From an uncultured Pelagibacteraceae bacterium (lineage in GTDB: Bacteria; Pseudomonadota; Alphaproteobacteria; Pelagibacterales; Pelagibacteraceae): a stretch of DNA of 64,000 nucleotides. A program made the position numbers and the translations under genes. Each line of letters begins with the position of its first letter. Position 1 is the first letter of the stretch. The notes beneath the pieces are model-generated. The model was not told where the DNA came from. It did no database searches and saw nothing but the letters and a program-made list of their open reading frames with translations. This document shows positions 28,980 to 39,963 of this stretch, piece by piece. The stretch spans positions 62,001 to 126,000 of the forward strand of contig CACOLA010000002.1 in NCBI GenBank assembly GCA_902627935.1, written 5' to 3'.

Positions 28980-29789
28980 CTATAATATAAATGATCTATA
29001 TTTTTCACGGTTAGAAATAAGATATTTTGGAAATGAGTCATCTAAAACAACCTTTTTATATTGATGTCCTCTTTCAAATAAATCAATCTTTTTTTCTATT
29101 TTATTTTTAATTGTATCTATATTAGAGAATTTATCAGTACTAAATTCTGAATGAGCAAATGTTTTTAATTTTAAAGAAATTTTTTCTGGTTTCATAATAT
29201 TATTAAAATGCCACCCACCATTATTGAAAATTTCAATACTTTTTTCTTTGTCAATTCTTAAAAAATTATATTTTAGATTTTTCGATCTCACCCTTTCTCT
29301 CATAAAATCAATTGATTTTAAATTTTTTTTTTCACAAACCCTCGTTCCTTCCCAGGGTGATTCATATGGATTAAAAAGATTAAATTTGAAATTAAAAAAT
29401 TTTTGAAAAAAAATTCCATATTTTTTTTTTAATTTAAATTTATGTAAAATATCTGGTGCTGGTATTTCATCTGGGTCAGAAAAAAAGATATAATCGTTAT
29501 CTTCAGCGAATGATTGTGCAAAATTTAGTAAAAATTCTCTTTGGGTTGCTTGATTTTCCCAAATGTTTGAATTCTTAGGAAATGGACGTTCCATTGCAAT
29601 ATATTTAATTTTTTTTTCTCGTAAAAATTTCAAGTCAAAATTCAATTTTTTAGGATTATTTCTATGATCAAAATTTGACTCACAAATTACAAAGTAATCT
29701 ACATAATCTTTTAAAATATTAAACCTGAGTTCAAACATTAAAGTGTTATCAAAAAAAGTTATGCAGTCTATAATTTTTCTTTTACTCAT
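28980..29789 (-). CDS. Glycosyltransferase family 17 protein
   Basis: A 269-residue protein matching the GT17 pattern, the family of beta-1,4-mannosyl-glycoprotein N-acetylglucosaminyltransferases. Bacterial members occur in polysaccharide loci. It opens with [21 protein letters not shown], continues with [14 protein letters not shown], and has the metal-binding-type [12 protein letters not shown] and GGWHFNNIM. There is no signal or membrane segment. It overlaps the upstream oxidoreductase gene by 8 bases, so the two are co-expressed. The sugar substrates are unknown. Confidence 0.82.
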   Translation of the reverse strand: MSKRKIIDCITFFDNTLMFELRFNILKDYVDYFVICESNFDHRNNPKKLNFDLKFLREKKIKYIAMERPFPKNSNIWENQATQREFLLNFAQSFAEDNDYIFFSDPDEIPAPDILHKFKLKKKYGIFFQKFFNFKFNLFNPYESPWEGTRVCEKKNLKSIDFMRERVRSKNLKYNFLRIDKEKSIEIFNNGGWHFNNIMKPEKISLKLKTFAHSEFSTDKFSNIDTIKNKIEKKIDLFERGHQYKKVVLDDSFPKYLISNREKYRSFIL

Positions 29790-30807
29790 TTTTCCAATTT
29801 TGAATAATTTTCATATTCTGTATAGTATCTTTAATAGACATCCCTGGATAATTTGGATGCAATTTTCCATTGATGACATCTTCGCTTAATTTTTCTATTT
29901 GATAAGAATAAATATTTTTTTTTTTACCTAAATTAAATTCATCATAATTTTTTTTATCAGAGTTTAAAATTACCTTATCTCCCTGCCAAGTATCCTTTAT
30001 TATTATTGAACCTTTTGTCCCCTTAATAGTACTTTCACTACCTAAATTCCTTTTAAATGAAGAGTTTAATTTAGCATTAAAACTGTTATTAAATGAAATA
30101 TTTGCACTAGCGTCAATTTCTACTCCTGTTTCTCCTATTTCATTTTTTATATCAATAATTTTGAATTCATTAGACTTATTATTATTTAAGGAGTTTATTA
30201 ATAAACTGAAAGAAGATGGATAACAGCCTAAATCATAAATACATCCCCCACCTAGGTCCTTATTAAATTTTCTATCATTTGGATTTATTTTTTTTTTTCT
30301 ATTAAATATAAAAAATTTTTTTTTTGTTAATATATTTATACCAAAATTAGATTCTAATGATACCAAATCACCAATTTTATTATCTTTTATCATTTTTAAA
30401 ATCAATTCTATTTGGGGAAGATATCTATACATATAGCCTTCACTAAAAAATATATTCTTTTTAATTAAATCTTTTTTTATATTTTCAGCCTCAATTACAC
30501 TCATTGTTGCCGGTTTTTCTACTAAGACATTCTTATTGTTTTGAATGCTTTTCGCTGTCCAAAAATAATGGAATACATTTGGTAAGGCGATATAAATTAT
30601 ATCTATTTCGTTGCAATTAATAAGATCTTCATAATTATTAAATAAAAAATTTTTTTCAATTTTAAAGATAGAACTAAATTTTTCTAATTTTAATTTATCT
30701 TTACTTGCAACGCTTAGTAATTTTGCATTACTTGAGCTTGAAAAACCATTTGCAAAAGTTTCAGCGACTTTGCCTAAACCAATAATGCCCCAATTAAGTT
30801 TTTTCAT
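29782..30807 (-). CDS. Gfo/Idh/MocA-family oxidoreductase
   Basis: A 341-residue NAD(P)-dependent oxidoreductase. The Rossmann start is WGIIGLGKVAETFANGF, the family EKP motif is VEKPATMS, and the substrate-domain signature is GGGCIYDLGCYP. Such enzymes act on sugars, sugar nucleotides or inositols. Next to a GT17 gene it probably makes or modifies a sugar for surface glycan, which is inference. It lies 3 bases downstream of lepA on the same strand. Confidence 0.88.
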   Translation of the reverse strand: MKKLNWGIIGLGKVAETFANGFSSSSNAKLLSVASKDKLKLEKFSSIFKIEKNFLFNNYEDLINCNEIDIIYIALPNVFHYFWTAKSIQNNKNVLVEKPATMSVIEAENIKKDLIKKNIFFSEGYMYRYLPQIELILKMIKDNKIGDLVSLESNFGINILTKKKFFIFNRKKKINPNDRKFNKDLGGGCIYDLGCYPSSFSLLINSLNNNKSNEFKIIDIKNEIGETGVEIDASANISFNNSFNAKLNSSFKRNLGSESTIKGTKGSIIIKDTWQGDKVILNSDKKNYDEFNLGKKKNIYSYQIEKLSEDVINGKLHPNYPGMSIKDTIQNMKIIQNWKNE

Positions 30808-30810
30808 GGA

Positions 30811-32616
30811 TTATTCTTTTTTTATTTTTAAAACACCTATAAATGCCTCTTGTGGAATTTCTACTCGACCAAATTGTTTTGACCTGGCTTTACCCTTTTT
30901 TTGTTTTTCTAAGAGTTTCCTTTTTCTATCAGTTGCTCCACCACCATGGATTTTGGTCAAAACATCTTTTTTAAAACCTTTAATTGTTTCTCTTGCAACT
31001 ATTTTGCCTCCTATTGCAGCTTGGACTGGTATCATAAAGTTATGTCGAGGTATTAAATCTTTCAATTTTTCACAAACCTCCCTTCCAGTTTTTTGTGCAA
31101 AATCTTTGTGTATCATCATTGCTAGGGCGTCAACAGGTTCTCCATTAACCAAAATACCAAGTTTTACTAAATCACCTTCTCTATGCTCAATGATTTCATA
31201 ATCAAAACTAGCATATCCACTAGTCATAGATTTCAATCTATCATTAAAATCAAAAACAACTTCATTTAATGGTAGCTCATAATTTACAACAGCTCTATTA
31301 CCTGAATAACTTAAATTAGTTTGTATTCCTCTTTTATCCTGACACATTTTTATAATTGAACCCAAATATTGGTCAGGACTAATAATTGTTGCTTTTATCC
31401 ATGGTTCTTCAATATATTTTATTAAAGTTGGGTCAGGTAAGCTTGATGGATTTTGGAGATCAATTATGGTTCCTTTATTAAGATGAACTTTATAAACCAC
31501 ACCAGGTGTAGTAGTTAATAAGTTAACATCAAATTCTCTCTCTAATCTTTCTGTTACAATTTCCAAATGAAGCAATCCTAAAAATCCACATCTAAATCCT
31601 AATCCTAAGGCAGATGATGATTCAGGTTCAAACGAAAAACTTGCATCATTTAATTGAAGTTTAGCTAAACCATCTTTCAATTTTTGAAACTCAGAACTAT
31701 CTACAGGAAATAATCCACAAAATACGACTGGTTTGCTAGGTTTAAATCCTGGCAATGCCTCTTTTAATGGTTTTGAAGCATCACAAATTGTGTCTCCAAC
31801 TTTTGTTTCAGACAAAACTTTGATTCCTGTTGTAATAAATCCAATTTCGCCTGTTTTTAATTCATTTATATCTTCTGGTTTTGGAGTAAAAACCCCAACT
31901 TTTTCAATAATGTATTCTTGACTTGTAGACATCATTTTTATTTTCATGTGTTTTGAAAGCTTACCATCAATTACTCTCACTAAAATTACTACACCTAGAT
32001 ATGTATCATACCAGCTATCCACCAATAAACATTTAAGATCTGAGGAACTTTCTCCTTTCGGTGCGGGTAATGATGCTATTATTTGTTCTAAAATATTCTC
32101 TATTCCCTCTCCAGTTTTACCTGAACATGGAATTGCATTTTCTGTATCAATTCCTATCACTTCTTCAATTTGTTTTTTTGTTCTATCTAAATCTGATGCA
32201 GGTAAGTCAACCTTGTTTAAAACTGGAACTATCTCATGGTTAGTGTCTAAAGCTTGATAAACATTCGCTAAAGTTTGGGCTTCTACACCCTGTGTACTAT
32301 CTACTATTAAAATTGAACCTTCACATGCATATAAAGATCTACTCACTTCATAACTAAAATCTACGTGGCCTGGAGTATCAATAATATTCAAAATATAATT
32401 TTTTCCATTTTTAGCTTTGTAATTTAATTTAACTGTTTGAGCTTTAATTGTGATTCCTCTTTCACGTTCAATATCCATAGAATCTAAAACTTGAGCTTTC
32501 ATCTCTCTTTCAGTTAATCCACCACAACTATGAATTATCCGATCAGCAATTGTGGATTTTCCATGATCTATATGTGCAATTATTGCAAAATTTCTTATAT
32601 TATCAATAGAACTCAT
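30811..32616 (-). CDS. lepA: Elongation factor 4 (LepA)
   Basis: A 601-residue translational GTPase that affects ribosome progress under stress. G1 is [11 protein letters not shown]2/G3 lie in [11 protein letters not shown] and DTPGHVDF, and G4 is [10 protein letters not shown]. The LepA-specific C-terminal domain is seen as [20 protein letters not shown] near the end. The length is normal. It lies 9 bases after pheT and heads toward the oxidoreductase/GT17 pair on the same strand. Confidence 0.97.
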   Translation of the reverse strand: MSSIDNIRNFAIIAHIDHGKSTIADRIIHSCGGLTEREMKAQVLDSMDIERERGITIKAQTVKLNYKAKNGKNYILNIIDTPGHVDFSYEVSRSLYACEGSILIVDSTQGVEAQTLANVYQALDTNHEIVPVLNKVDLPASDLDRTKKQIEEVIGIDTENAIPCSGKTGEGIENILEQIIASLPAPKGESSSDLKCLLVDSWYDTYLGVVILVRVIDGKLSKHMKIKMMSTSQEYIIEKVGVFTPKPEDINELKTGEIGFITTGIKVLSETKVGDTICDASKPLKEALPGFKPSKPVVFCGLFPVDSSEFQKLKDGLAKLQLNDASFSFEPESSSALGLGFRCGFLGLLHLEIVTERLEREFDVNLLTTTPGVVYKVHLNKGTIIDLQNPSSLPDPTLIKYIEEPWIKATIISPDQYLGSIIKMCQDKRGIQTNLSYSGNRAVVNYELPLNEVVFDFNDRLKSMTSGYASFDYEIIEHREGDLVKLGILVNGEPVDALAMMIHKDFAQKTGREVCEKLKDLIPRHNFMIPVQAAIGGKIVARETIKGFKKDVLTKIHGGGATDRKRKLLEKQKKGKARSKQFGRVEIPQEAFIGVLKIKKE

Positions 32617-32625
32617 TATTTCTTT

Positions 32626-35034
32626 TTAGGAACGAATTTTAGCACCAGTTTTATTTTCAACTGTTTGTATTATCAAATTATTTATTTTTTCTAAATCATT
32701 ATCCGTTAAAGTTTTTTCTAATGATTGAATGGTTACGCTAATAGCAATTGATTTTTGATTATCAGGGATATTATCTCCCTCATAAACATCAAATACTTTA
32801 ATGTTTGAAATTAAATTTTTATCAATACTAGATATTACTTTTACTAACTCTTGTACCTTTATTTTTTTATCTACAATAAATGCGAAATCTCTTTCAGATT
32901 TTTGGAAGTCGGATACTAAATATTTTGTTTTTTGGTCCTTTAAAGGTTTTTTAGGTAATTTTAAATTATCCATAAGTATTTCGAAACCTACTAGAGACTC
33001 TGTTTTAATATCTAATTTTTTAATAATGTTAGGATGAATTTCACCAAAATAAGCAACTACTTTATCCTTTCCTTTATTTAAAAATATTCTACCTGATTTT
33101 CCTGGATGATAATAACTAGGGCTTTCATTATCTAAATAGAATTTTTCTGAGTCATAGCCGGCTTCTACTAAAGTTTGGATAACATCTCTTTTAATATCAA
33201 AGACATCTATATTTCTATCTTTTTCAATCCATGAAAATCTAGATTTTTTTCCAGCTGACAAACCACAAACAATTGTGCTCTGATCTCCAGGTTGAGAACC
33301 ATAGAATATTGGTCCTATTTCAAATATTGATAAATCTTTAATTCCCCTATCTAAATTTTTTCTTACATACATAATTAAATTTGAAAAAATTGAATTTCTT
33401 AATACTCCTAACTCAGAGCTTATTGGATTTATAATTTTAATTTCTTTTTTGGCCTCTTTAAAATGATCATTATATTTAGCATCTGTAAAAGACCAAGTAA
33501 TGGCCTCCAAATACCCTTTAGATGCTACAGCTCTTTGAAGAAAGTGAAACAACTTTTGAGGTTGATTTAATGTATTTTTTAATCTTCCTTTAATAGGATT
33601 TTCTATTTTTATTTTTTCGTAGCCAGTAATTCTTACAAGTTCCTCTACTATATCAATTTCTTGGACAATATCTGGTCTCCAAGATGGAACTGATAAATTA
33701 AAAAACTTTTTTTCTTTTTTTAATTTAAAACCAAGTTTATCTAAAATATTTATCATTTCTTTAGTTGAAATTTTAAAACCAGTAATTTTTTCGAATATTT
33801 TTGGTTCAAATTTTATTATTTTATTTTTATAAGTCTCAATTTTTTGAATATCAATTTTACTGAATTCGCCGCCACAAATTTCCTTAATTAAGAGAGCTGC
33901 TTTATTTAATCCATCCTCAATAGATAGCTGATCAATACCTCTTTCAAATCTAAATTTAGCATCTGTATCGATGTTCAATTTCTTTGCTGTTTTTCTAATT
34001 GATATTGGATCAAAATAAGCCGACTCTAATAAAACATTTTTTGTATCTAACTCAGTACCAGACCTTGTTCCGCCAATGATTCCTCCAAGACCTAAAACTC
34101 CTTTATTATCGCTTATTACACACATTCCATCTTCTAATTTGTAATTTTTATTATCCAGAGCCGTAAATTCTTCTCCTAATTTTGAATTTCTAACAATTAT
34201 TCCCTTATCAATTTTATCAGCATCATACGCATGTAACGGACGATTAATATCAATCATTACATAATTTGTTATATCTACTATTGCTGATATAGGTTTTTGA
34301 CCTATTGAAATTAATTTTTCTTTTAACCATTGAGGACTTTCTTTATTTTTAACGTTGGTTATCAAGCAACTTCCAAAAGATAAGCAACCTTGATTTTTTT
34401 CTTTTAATATTTTTACTTTTAAAGTCTGTTTTATATTAGATTTAATTTTTTTATCTTTTAATAATTTTAGGCTTCCAAAACCTGCAGCTGATAAATCTCT
34501 TGCTATCCCCCGTATACCAAGACAATCAGGTCTATTTGGTGTAATCGATAAATCAATTAGATTAGAACTTGATTTAGAAAAGAAACTTTTTCCAATTTTT
34601 TTTGCATATTTTTGAGATGACAATTCTGTAATTCCTTCACTTTCATTTGATAAATTTAATTCAGATTCAGAACAGAGCATTCCATGAGATACAACATCTC
34701 TGATTTTAGCAACTACTAACTTGGTTTTATTCTTTGGAATTATTGCACCTGGTGGGGCATACACAGTAATAAGACCCTTTCTTGCATTAGCAGCTCCACA
34801 AACAACTTTTTTAATATTTTTTTTGCCTATATCAACATCACAAACTTTAAGTCTATCTGCATTGGGATGTTTTTCAGTTTTAATAATTTTTGCTACCTTA
34901 AATAAATCCAATCCCTCTGATAAATTTTCTTTACTTTCAACTTCCAGACCAATGTCTGTTAATTTATCTATAAGTTTGTCTTCTTTAGCACTTGTTTTTA
35001 AATGATCTTTTAACCAATCATAAGTAATCTTCAT
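32626..35034 (-). CDS. pheT: Phenylalanyl-tRNA synthetase beta subunit
   Basis: The editing and tRNA-binding subunit of the (alpha-beta)2 PheRS. The 802-residue protein has an N-terminal EMAP/tRNA-binding domain ([15 protein letters not shown]), the B3/4 editing domain, B5, a catalytic-like core, and a C-terminal ferredoxin-fold anticodon-binding domain ([15 protein letters not shown]). It overlaps pheS by 4 bases. Confidence 0.97.
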   Translation of the reverse strand: MKITYDWLKDHLKTSAKEDKLIDKLTDIGLEVESKENLSEGLDLFKVAKIIKTEKHPNADRLKVCDVDIGKKNIKKVVCGAANARKGLITVYAPPGAIIPKNKTKLVVAKIRDVVSHGMLCSESELNLSNESEGITELSSQKYAKKIGKSFFSKSSSNLIDLSITPNRPDCLGIRGIARDLSAAGFGSLKLLKDKKIKSNIKQTLKVKILKEKNQGCLSFGSCLITNVKNKESPQWLKEKLISIGQKPISAIVDITNYVMIDINRPLHAYDADKIDKGIIVRNSKLGEEFTALDNKNYKLEDGMCVISDNKGVLGLGGIIGGTRSGTELDTKNVLLESAYFDPISIRKTAKKLNIDTDAKFRFERGIDQLSIEDGLNKAALLIKEICGGEFSKIDIQKIETYKNKIIKFEPKIFEKITGFKISTKEMINILDKLGFKLKKEKKFFNLSVPSWRPDIVQEIDIVEELVRITGYEKIKIENPIKGRLKNTLNQPQKLFHFLQRAVASKGYLEAITWSFTDAKYNDHFKEAKKEIKIINPISSELGVLRNSIFSNLIMYVRKNLDRGIKDLSIFEIGPIFYGSQPGDQSTIVCGLSAGKKSRFSWIEKDRNIDVFDIKRDVIQTLVEAGYDSEKFYLDNESPSYYHPGKSGRIFLNKGKDKVVAYFGEIHPNIIKKLDIKTESLVGFEILMDNLKLPKKPLKDQKTKYLVSDFQKSERDFAFIVDKKIKVQELVKVISSIDKNLISNIKVFDVYEGDNIPDNQKSIAISVTIQSLEKTLTDNDLEKINNLIIQTVENKTGAKIRS

Positions 35035-36098
35035 CTGCTTAAGCCTCTATAATTTGATGGAACATCATGTGGATCAAAACCAAAATGATTTAACCATCTA
35101 TAGTCAGAATCAAAAAATGCTCTTAAATCATTAATGCCGTATTTTAACATTGCTAATCGATCTATACCTATTCCAAAAGCATATCCTTGATATCTAGAAG
35201 GATCTACTTTTACATTTTTCAAAACATTGGGATGCACCATTCCACAGCCTAGAATTTCAAGCCACTTATCTCCTTCCCCAATAATTATTTTGCCATCTTT
35301 TAATTCATAACCAATATCTACTTCAGCAGATGGTTCCGTGAATGGAAAATGACTAGGTCTAAATCTCATTTTAATTCTTTCGACTTCGAAAAATTCTTTA
35401 ATGAAATAATTTAAACATCCTTTCAAATGCCCCATATTAATGTTTGTATCTATATGCAAACCTTCTACTTGATGAAACATTGGAGCATGTGTTTGATCAC
35501 TATCAGACCTATAAGTTCTGCCAGGAGCAATAATCTTAAACGGAGGCTTATCTTTTAACATAGTTCTGATTTGTACAGGTGATGTATGAGTTCGTAATAA
35601 AACCTCTTTTTTTTCATCTAAGTAAAATGTATCATGCATATCTCTTGCTGGATGATTATCAGGTGTGTTTAAGGCAGTAAAATTGTTATATTCATTTTCA
35701 ACATCAGGGCCTTCTTCAACACTAAATCCTATTTCAGAGAAAATAGATGAAATTTCATCAATAGTTTGTGAAACCGGATGAACTTTACCTCTTACAAAAG
35801 GTCTTTCGGGTAAAGTTATGTCAACTTTTTCTTTTTCTAATTTTTCATTTATTTTTTTTCCATCAATCTCATTGATTTTATAGGTTATCAAATTCTGAAG
35901 TTCATCTTTAGCCAGATTTAAATCTGATGCAAATTTTTTTCTATCTGTCTCTGAAATTGATCCTATTGTTTTAAATTTTGATGAAATTAAACCATTTTTA
36001 CCAAACAGCTCCGTTTTGATTTCATTAATCTCGTCAATACTAAGATTATTTTTGAGTTTTAAAATGAACTGATCTTTAATATTTTTTATGTCTGACAT
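35031..36098 (-). CDS. pheS: Phenylalanyl-tRNA synthetase alpha subunit
   Basis: The catalytic subunit of PheRS. The 355-residue protein has an N-terminal coiled coil (about 1-85) and then the class II core. That core includes [48 protein letters not shown] (motif 2 area) and [14 protein letters not shown] (motif 3). rplT lies 40 bases upstream on the same strand. Confidence 0.97.
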   Translation of the reverse strand: MSDIKNIKDQFILKLKNNLSIDEINEIKTELFGKNGLISSKFKTIGSISETDRKKFASDLNLAKDELQNLITYKINEIDGKKINEKLEKEKVDITLPERPFVRGKVHPVSQTIDEISSIFSEIGFSVEEGPDVENEYNNFTALNTPDNHPARDMHDTFYLDEKKEVLLRTHTSPVQIRTMLKDKPPFKIIAPGRTYRSDSDQTHAPMFHQVEGLHIDTNINMGHLKGCLNYFIKEFFEVERIKMRFRPSHFPFTEPSAEVDIGYELKDGKIIIGEGDKWLEILGCGMVHPNVLKNVKVDPSRYQGYAFGIGIDRLAMLKYGINDLRAFFDSDYRWLNHFGFDPHDVPSNYRGLSR

Positions 36099-36138
36099 AT
36101 ATGTAGATTATTTACTTAAGAAATAAAAACAATAGGGA

Positions 36139-36495
36139 TTAATTCAAAGCAGATTGAGCTTTTTGCACTATTGTTTTAAATGCCTCTGGACTATCATAAG
36201 CAATTTCAGCAAGTATTTTTCTATCAATAGTAATTCCACACTTATTTAATCCATTAATAAACTTAGAGTAAGTTAGGCCCTCAGCCCTCACACCAGCATT
36301 AATCCTTTGTATCCAAAGTGATTTGAAGTCCCTTTTTTTATTTCTTCTATCTCTATATGCATATTGCATAGCTTTTTCCATTGCTTGCTTGGCAACTCTA
36401 ATAGTATTCTTTCTTCTGCCCCATTGACCTTTAACAGCTTTTAAAACTTTTTTATGTTTAGCTCGACTAGTTACACCTCTTTTTACTCTTGCCAT
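36139..36495 (-). CDS. rplT: 50S ribosomal protein bL20
   Basis: A 118-residue large-subunit protein that binds 23S rRNA early in assembly. It starts [19 protein letters not shown] and has the conserved [20 protein letters not shown] segment. The gene follows rpmI after 1 base. In many bacteria L20 represses its own operon by binding the leader; here the leader before rpmI is about 100 bases and could hold such a site, which I cannot confirm. Confidence 0.97.
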   Translation of the reverse strand: MARVKRGVTSRAKHKKVLKAVKGQWGRRKNTIRVAKQAMEKAMQYAYRDRRNKKRDFKSLWIQRINAGVRAEGLTYSKFINGLNKCGITIDRKILAEIAYDSPEAFKTIVQKAQSALN

Positions 36496-36496
36496 T

Positions 36497-36703
36497 TTAT
36501 CCTCTTAAACTGTAAGGCATATACGATTTCACAATTTTTCCATCTTGTTTTGACATTGTAGTTGTGCCTCTTAATTTTCTTATCTGTGAATTAGTTCTTT
36601 TAATCATGCCGTGCCTCTTACCTGCTTGCGCAGTAATTACCTTACCTCTTGCAGAAATCTTAAATCTTTTTTTTGCAGAGCTTTTTGTTTTAAGTTTTGG
36701 CAT
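36497..36703 (-). CDS. rpmI: 50S ribosomal protein bL35
   Basis: A 68-residue large-subunit protein. [20 protein letters not shown], then [20 protein letters not shown], are diagnostic. It begins 104 bases after a kinase-like gene that separates it from infC. rplT follows at once. Confidence 0.96.
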   Translation of the reverse strand: MPKLKTKSSAKKRFKISARGKVITAQAGKRHGMIKRTNSQIRKLRGTTTMSKQDGKIVKSYMPYSLRG

Positions 36704-36807
36704 AATTTTGCGAGGTTATACAAATTATGGTTTAGATTTACAACCTTAATTAGGAGTTTTTACGTGAATATTTAAAGAATTAGCTTAAATTTTCTATATA
36801 ATCTAGC

Positions 36808-37458
36808 TTAAGTATAATTACTCCACTCTTTTCTAATTTCCCATAACTTTGCAAATATTTCTGTTGATATAAAATATTCATTAGTGAGATCTTCTTTTAA
36901 AAAACTATTAATTATATTTAATATCCACCCTGAGTTACAACCTAAAAACTCATTATCAATAATTTTTAATCCCTCAGGAGAAATAATAATATTATCTAAT
37001 GATAAGTCATTGTGATTAATTCGTATTGGAATTTTACTTAAATCAAAGTTATTGGTTTTGCCTATTCTTTTATGAATATGATCAAAATAGTCAAAAACTT
37101 TTATGTTATAATTTATCGACCACATCAATTTTATAATTTTTTTTACTTCTTGAGTTTGAGGAATATTTTTTAAATTTCTTATGTTAATTTCTTTTAAAGT
37201 TTTACCTTCTACCCATTCCTCTACAATATACTTCTCATCATAAACTATCATTTTGGGAAAATAAGTAGACAGTATTTTATGTTTAGAAATAAATTCTCTT
37301 AAAGGTCCTTGCTTAACATCAAATACCTCATATATTTTCACTTTCTTATTTTCATAATAGCCTAAAGCTGAAAGTTTATTATTTTTATTTTTAAAATTTT
37401 TTCTAAGGGGACTTAAATGATTAAAAGTAATATCTTTAATAACAATTTTATTTAACAT
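36808..37458 (-). CDS. Aminoglycoside/choline-kinase-fold phosphotransferase
   Basis: A 216-residue protein with the phosphotransferase (APH/choline kinase) fold. The catalytic loop is INHNDLSLDNIII with the HxDxxxxN pattern, and the metal-binding motif is IIDNEFLG in place of the more common DxD/DxE. The N-lobe carries the hinge segment YIVEEWVEGKTL. It is short for the family, so the N-lobe may be reduced. It lies between infC and rpmI, two genes that are normally adjacent. The substrate is unknown: a sugar, an amino-alcohol or a tRNA-linked group are all possible. Confidence 0.75.
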   Translation of the reverse strand: MLNKIVIKDITFNHLSPLRKNFKNKNNKLSALGYYENKKVKIYEVFDVKQGPLREFISKHKILSTYFPKMIVYDEKYIVEEWVEGKTLKEINIRNLKNIPQTQEVKKIIKLMWSINYNIKVFDYFDHIHKRIGKTNNFDLSKIPIRINHNDLSLDNIIISPEGLKIIDNEFLGCNSGWILNIINSFLKEDLTNEYFISTEIFAKLWEIRKEWSNYT

Positions 37459-37497
37459 ACTTTAATGGAGCCTCATTAGTATTTAGAAAGTAACTTC

Positions 37498-38043
37498 TTA
37501 TAAAGGCTGAATAACCATGATCATTTGTTTGCCATCAAACTTAGGATGTAGTTCAACTTTACCTACCTCCTTCATGTCATCTTTGATTTTGGTCATTAGT
37601 TCATTGCCTAAATGAGAATGTTGTAGCTCTCTTCCTTTAAATCTTATTGTAAATTTTACCTTATCTCCTTTTGAAATAAATTTTTTTGCATTTTTTACTT
37701 TAAATTCGTAATCATGTGTTTCTGTCACTGGTCTCATTTTTATTTCTTTTAATAAAACTATTTTTTGTTTTTTCTTTGCAATATTTGCTTTTTTTTGAGC
37801 ATCATATTTAAATTTGCCCATATCCATAATTTTACAAACTGGTGGATTTGCATTTGGGGCAATTTCAATTAAATCTAATCCTTGGTTTTTTGCCTTTAAA
37901 ATTGCCTCGTTAGTATTAACAATACCTAAATTTTTACCATCACTCGCTATAACTTGAACCTCAGGAGATGATATTCTGTTATTTGATCTTGGACCTCGAT
38001 CCTTCGTTCTTCTTTGAAAGTAATTTTGTTTAAAATCTGCCAC
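37498..38043 (-). CDS. infC: Translation initiation factor IF-3
   Basis: A 181-residue factor that prevents premature subunit joining and checks the initiator tRNA. The N-terminal domain has ILKAKNQGLDLIEIAPNA with PPVCKIMDMGKFKYD. The C-terminal domain has MRPVTETHDYEFKVKNAKKF and KFTIRFKGRELQH. The start is GTG at 38043, directly after the thrS TAA (TAAGTG). In many bacteria infC uses a rare start codon for self-control, so the GTG is worth noting. Confidence 0.96.
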   Translation of the reverse strand: MADFKQNYFQRRTKDRGPRSNNRISSPEVQVIASDGKNLGIVNTNEAILKAKNQGLDLIEIAPNANPPVCKIMDMGKFKYDAQKKANIAKKKQKIVLLKEIKMRPVTETHDYEFKVKNAKKFISKGDKVKFTIRFKGRELQHSHLGNELMTKIKDDMKEVGKVELHPKFDGKQMIMVIQPL

Positions 38044-39963
38044 TTAATTTGATGATGCTTTGTTTAAAGCAGAGAAAGTTTTTAAAAATAAGTTTAAATC
38101 CATATTTTCTTGTTTATTAGAATCCAATCTTCTAATCGTTACTGAGTTACTGTCAACTTCTTTTTTACCACAAATTAGTAAAAGAGGTATTTTTGCAAGA
38201 GAATGATCTCTGATTTTATAGTTGAGATTATGTTTTTTCAAATCAACAAAAGAACTTATCCCTGAGTCTTTTATTTTTTTTGAAACTTTGATTGCATAGT
38301 CATCAAACTCATCAGAAATAGGAATGACAACAGTTTGAAGAGGTGAAATCCAAAATGGAAATTTGCCAGCATAATGTTCAATTAAAATTCCAATAAATCT
38401 TTCTAATGAACCAAAAAGAGCTCTATGTAACATCACTGGAACTTTTTTTGAGCCATCTTTATCCACATAATATGAATCTAATCTTCCAGGTAAGTTAAAG
38501 TCTACTTGAAGCGTTCCACATTGCCAGTCTCTACCAATTGCATCTCTGAGAACAAACTCAATTTTAGGACCATAAAAGGCACCTTCGCCCTTATTAATAC
38601 TATACTCTAATTTTGACTCTTTAACTGCCTTCAATAATGATGCCTCAGCTCTGTCCCAAATTTCATCATCTCCTACTCTAACTTTAGGTCGATCAGCATA
38701 TTTCAAAATTACATTTTCAAATCCTAAATCTTTATAAATATCTAAAATCAAATTAGTTACATTTAAACACTCGCTGGTAATTTGTTCTTCCGAGCAAAAA
38801 ATATGTGCATCATCTTGGGTAAATGCTCTTACCCTCAGCAATCCATGTAAAGCTCCTGAAGGCTCATATCTATGTACTTTACCAAATTCAGTAATCCTCA
38901 ATGGTAAATCTCGATAACTTTTTAGACCTTGGTTGAAGACTTGTATATGACCTGGACAATTCATCGGTTTTATTGCAAACACTTTTTCGTCTGGCGTTTC
39001 AGATGTATACATGTTCTCACCATATTTTTCCCAATGACCAGATTTTTCCCATAACAAACGGTCTAACACCTCTGGGGTGTTAACCTCTTTATACCCAGCA
39101 GCATCTTGTCTTGTTCTCATATAATTAATTAATTTTTGGAATAGTGACCAACCTTTCTCATGCCAAAATACAGAGCCCGGACTTTCCTCTCTAAAGTGAA
39201 ACAAATCCATCTCTTTACCTAGCTTTCGATGGTCTCTTTTTTCTGCCTCTTCTATTCTTTTTAAATAGGCATCTAAATCTTTTTGATTAGCCCAACCTGT
39301 TCCATAAATTCTTTGAAGCATTTCATTTTTAGAATCTCCACGCCAATATGCTCCTGAAACTTTTGTCAGCTTAAAAGCTTTGCCAATTTTCCCTGAGGAT
39401 ACTAAATGAGGGCCTCTACACAAATCATACCAAGTATCACCATGGTGATAAATAGATAGCTCTTCATTATGCGGGATACTCTCAATTATTTCAGCTTTAT
39501 ACTTTTCTCCAATCTTTTTAAAATGTTTTATCGCTTTTTCTCTCTCCCAGACTTCTCTTCTCGTTTTGACATCTTTATCAATTATTTGTGACATCCTTTT
39601 TTCAATTTTTTTAAGATCATCGCTTGTAAAAGGTTCTTTTCTAGCGAAATCATAGTAAAAACCATTTTCTATTACTGGCCCAATAGTCACTTGTGTACCA
39701 GGATATAATTCTTGGACAGCCATTGCCATAATATGGGCTGTATCATGTCTTATAACCTCTAGTCCCTCATGATCTTTTGCTGTAAAAATTTTTACTGTGC
39801 AATCATTGCTGATTACATGATATAAATCCTTTAGCTCTCCATTTACACTCATTATTAAAGCTTGTTTTGCTAATGACTTACTAATTTTTTCAGCAATTTC
39901 AAAACCAGTTACCTTTTTTGAAAAATCAATATTTTTTCCATCTGGTAAAGTTATTATAGGCAT
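38044..39963 (-). CDS. thrS: Threonyl-tRNA synthetase
   Basis: A 639-residue class II synthetase. It has an N-terminal TGS domain, an editing domain with the HDTAHIMAMAVQELYP motif, then the catalytic core with PMNCPGHIQVF, RVRAFTQDDAHIFC and the motif 3 area MLHRALFGSLERFIGIL. The C-terminal anticodon domain is PLQTVVIPISDEF onward. The catalytic zinc ligands Cys and His are recognisable (the Cys in MNCPGH). The infC start abuts its stop, and the GT4 gene ends directly upstream. Confidence 0.97.
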   Translation of the reverse strand: MPIITLPDGKNIDFSKKVTGFEIAEKISKSLAKQALIMSVNGELKDLYHVISNDCTVKIFTAKDHEGLEVIRHDTAHIMAMAVQELYPGTQVTIGPVIENGFYYDFARKEPFTSDDLKKIEKRMSQIIDKDVKTRREVWEREKAIKHFKKIGEKYKAEIIESIPHNEELSIYHHGDTWYDLCRGPHLVSSGKIGKAFKLTKVSGAYWRGDSKNEMLQRIYGTGWANQKDLDAYLKRIEEAEKRDHRKLGKEMDLFHFREESPGSVFWHEKGWSLFQKLINYMRTRQDAAGYKEVNTPEVLDRLLWEKSGHWEKYGENMYTSETPDEKVFAIKPMNCPGHIQVFNQGLKSYRDLPLRITEFGKVHRYEPSGALHGLLRVRAFTQDDAHIFCSEEQITSECLNVTNLILDIYKDLGFENVILKYADRPKVRVGDDEIWDRAEASLLKAVKESKLEYSINKGEGAFYGPKIEFVLRDAIGRDWQCGTLQVDFNLPGRLDSYYVDKDGSKKVPVMLHRALFGSLERFIGILIEHYAGKFPFWISPLQTVVIPISDEFDDYAIKVSKKIKDSGISSFVDLKKHNLNYKIRDHSLAKIPLLLICGKKEVDSNSVTIRRLDSNKQENMDLNLFLKTFSALNKASSN

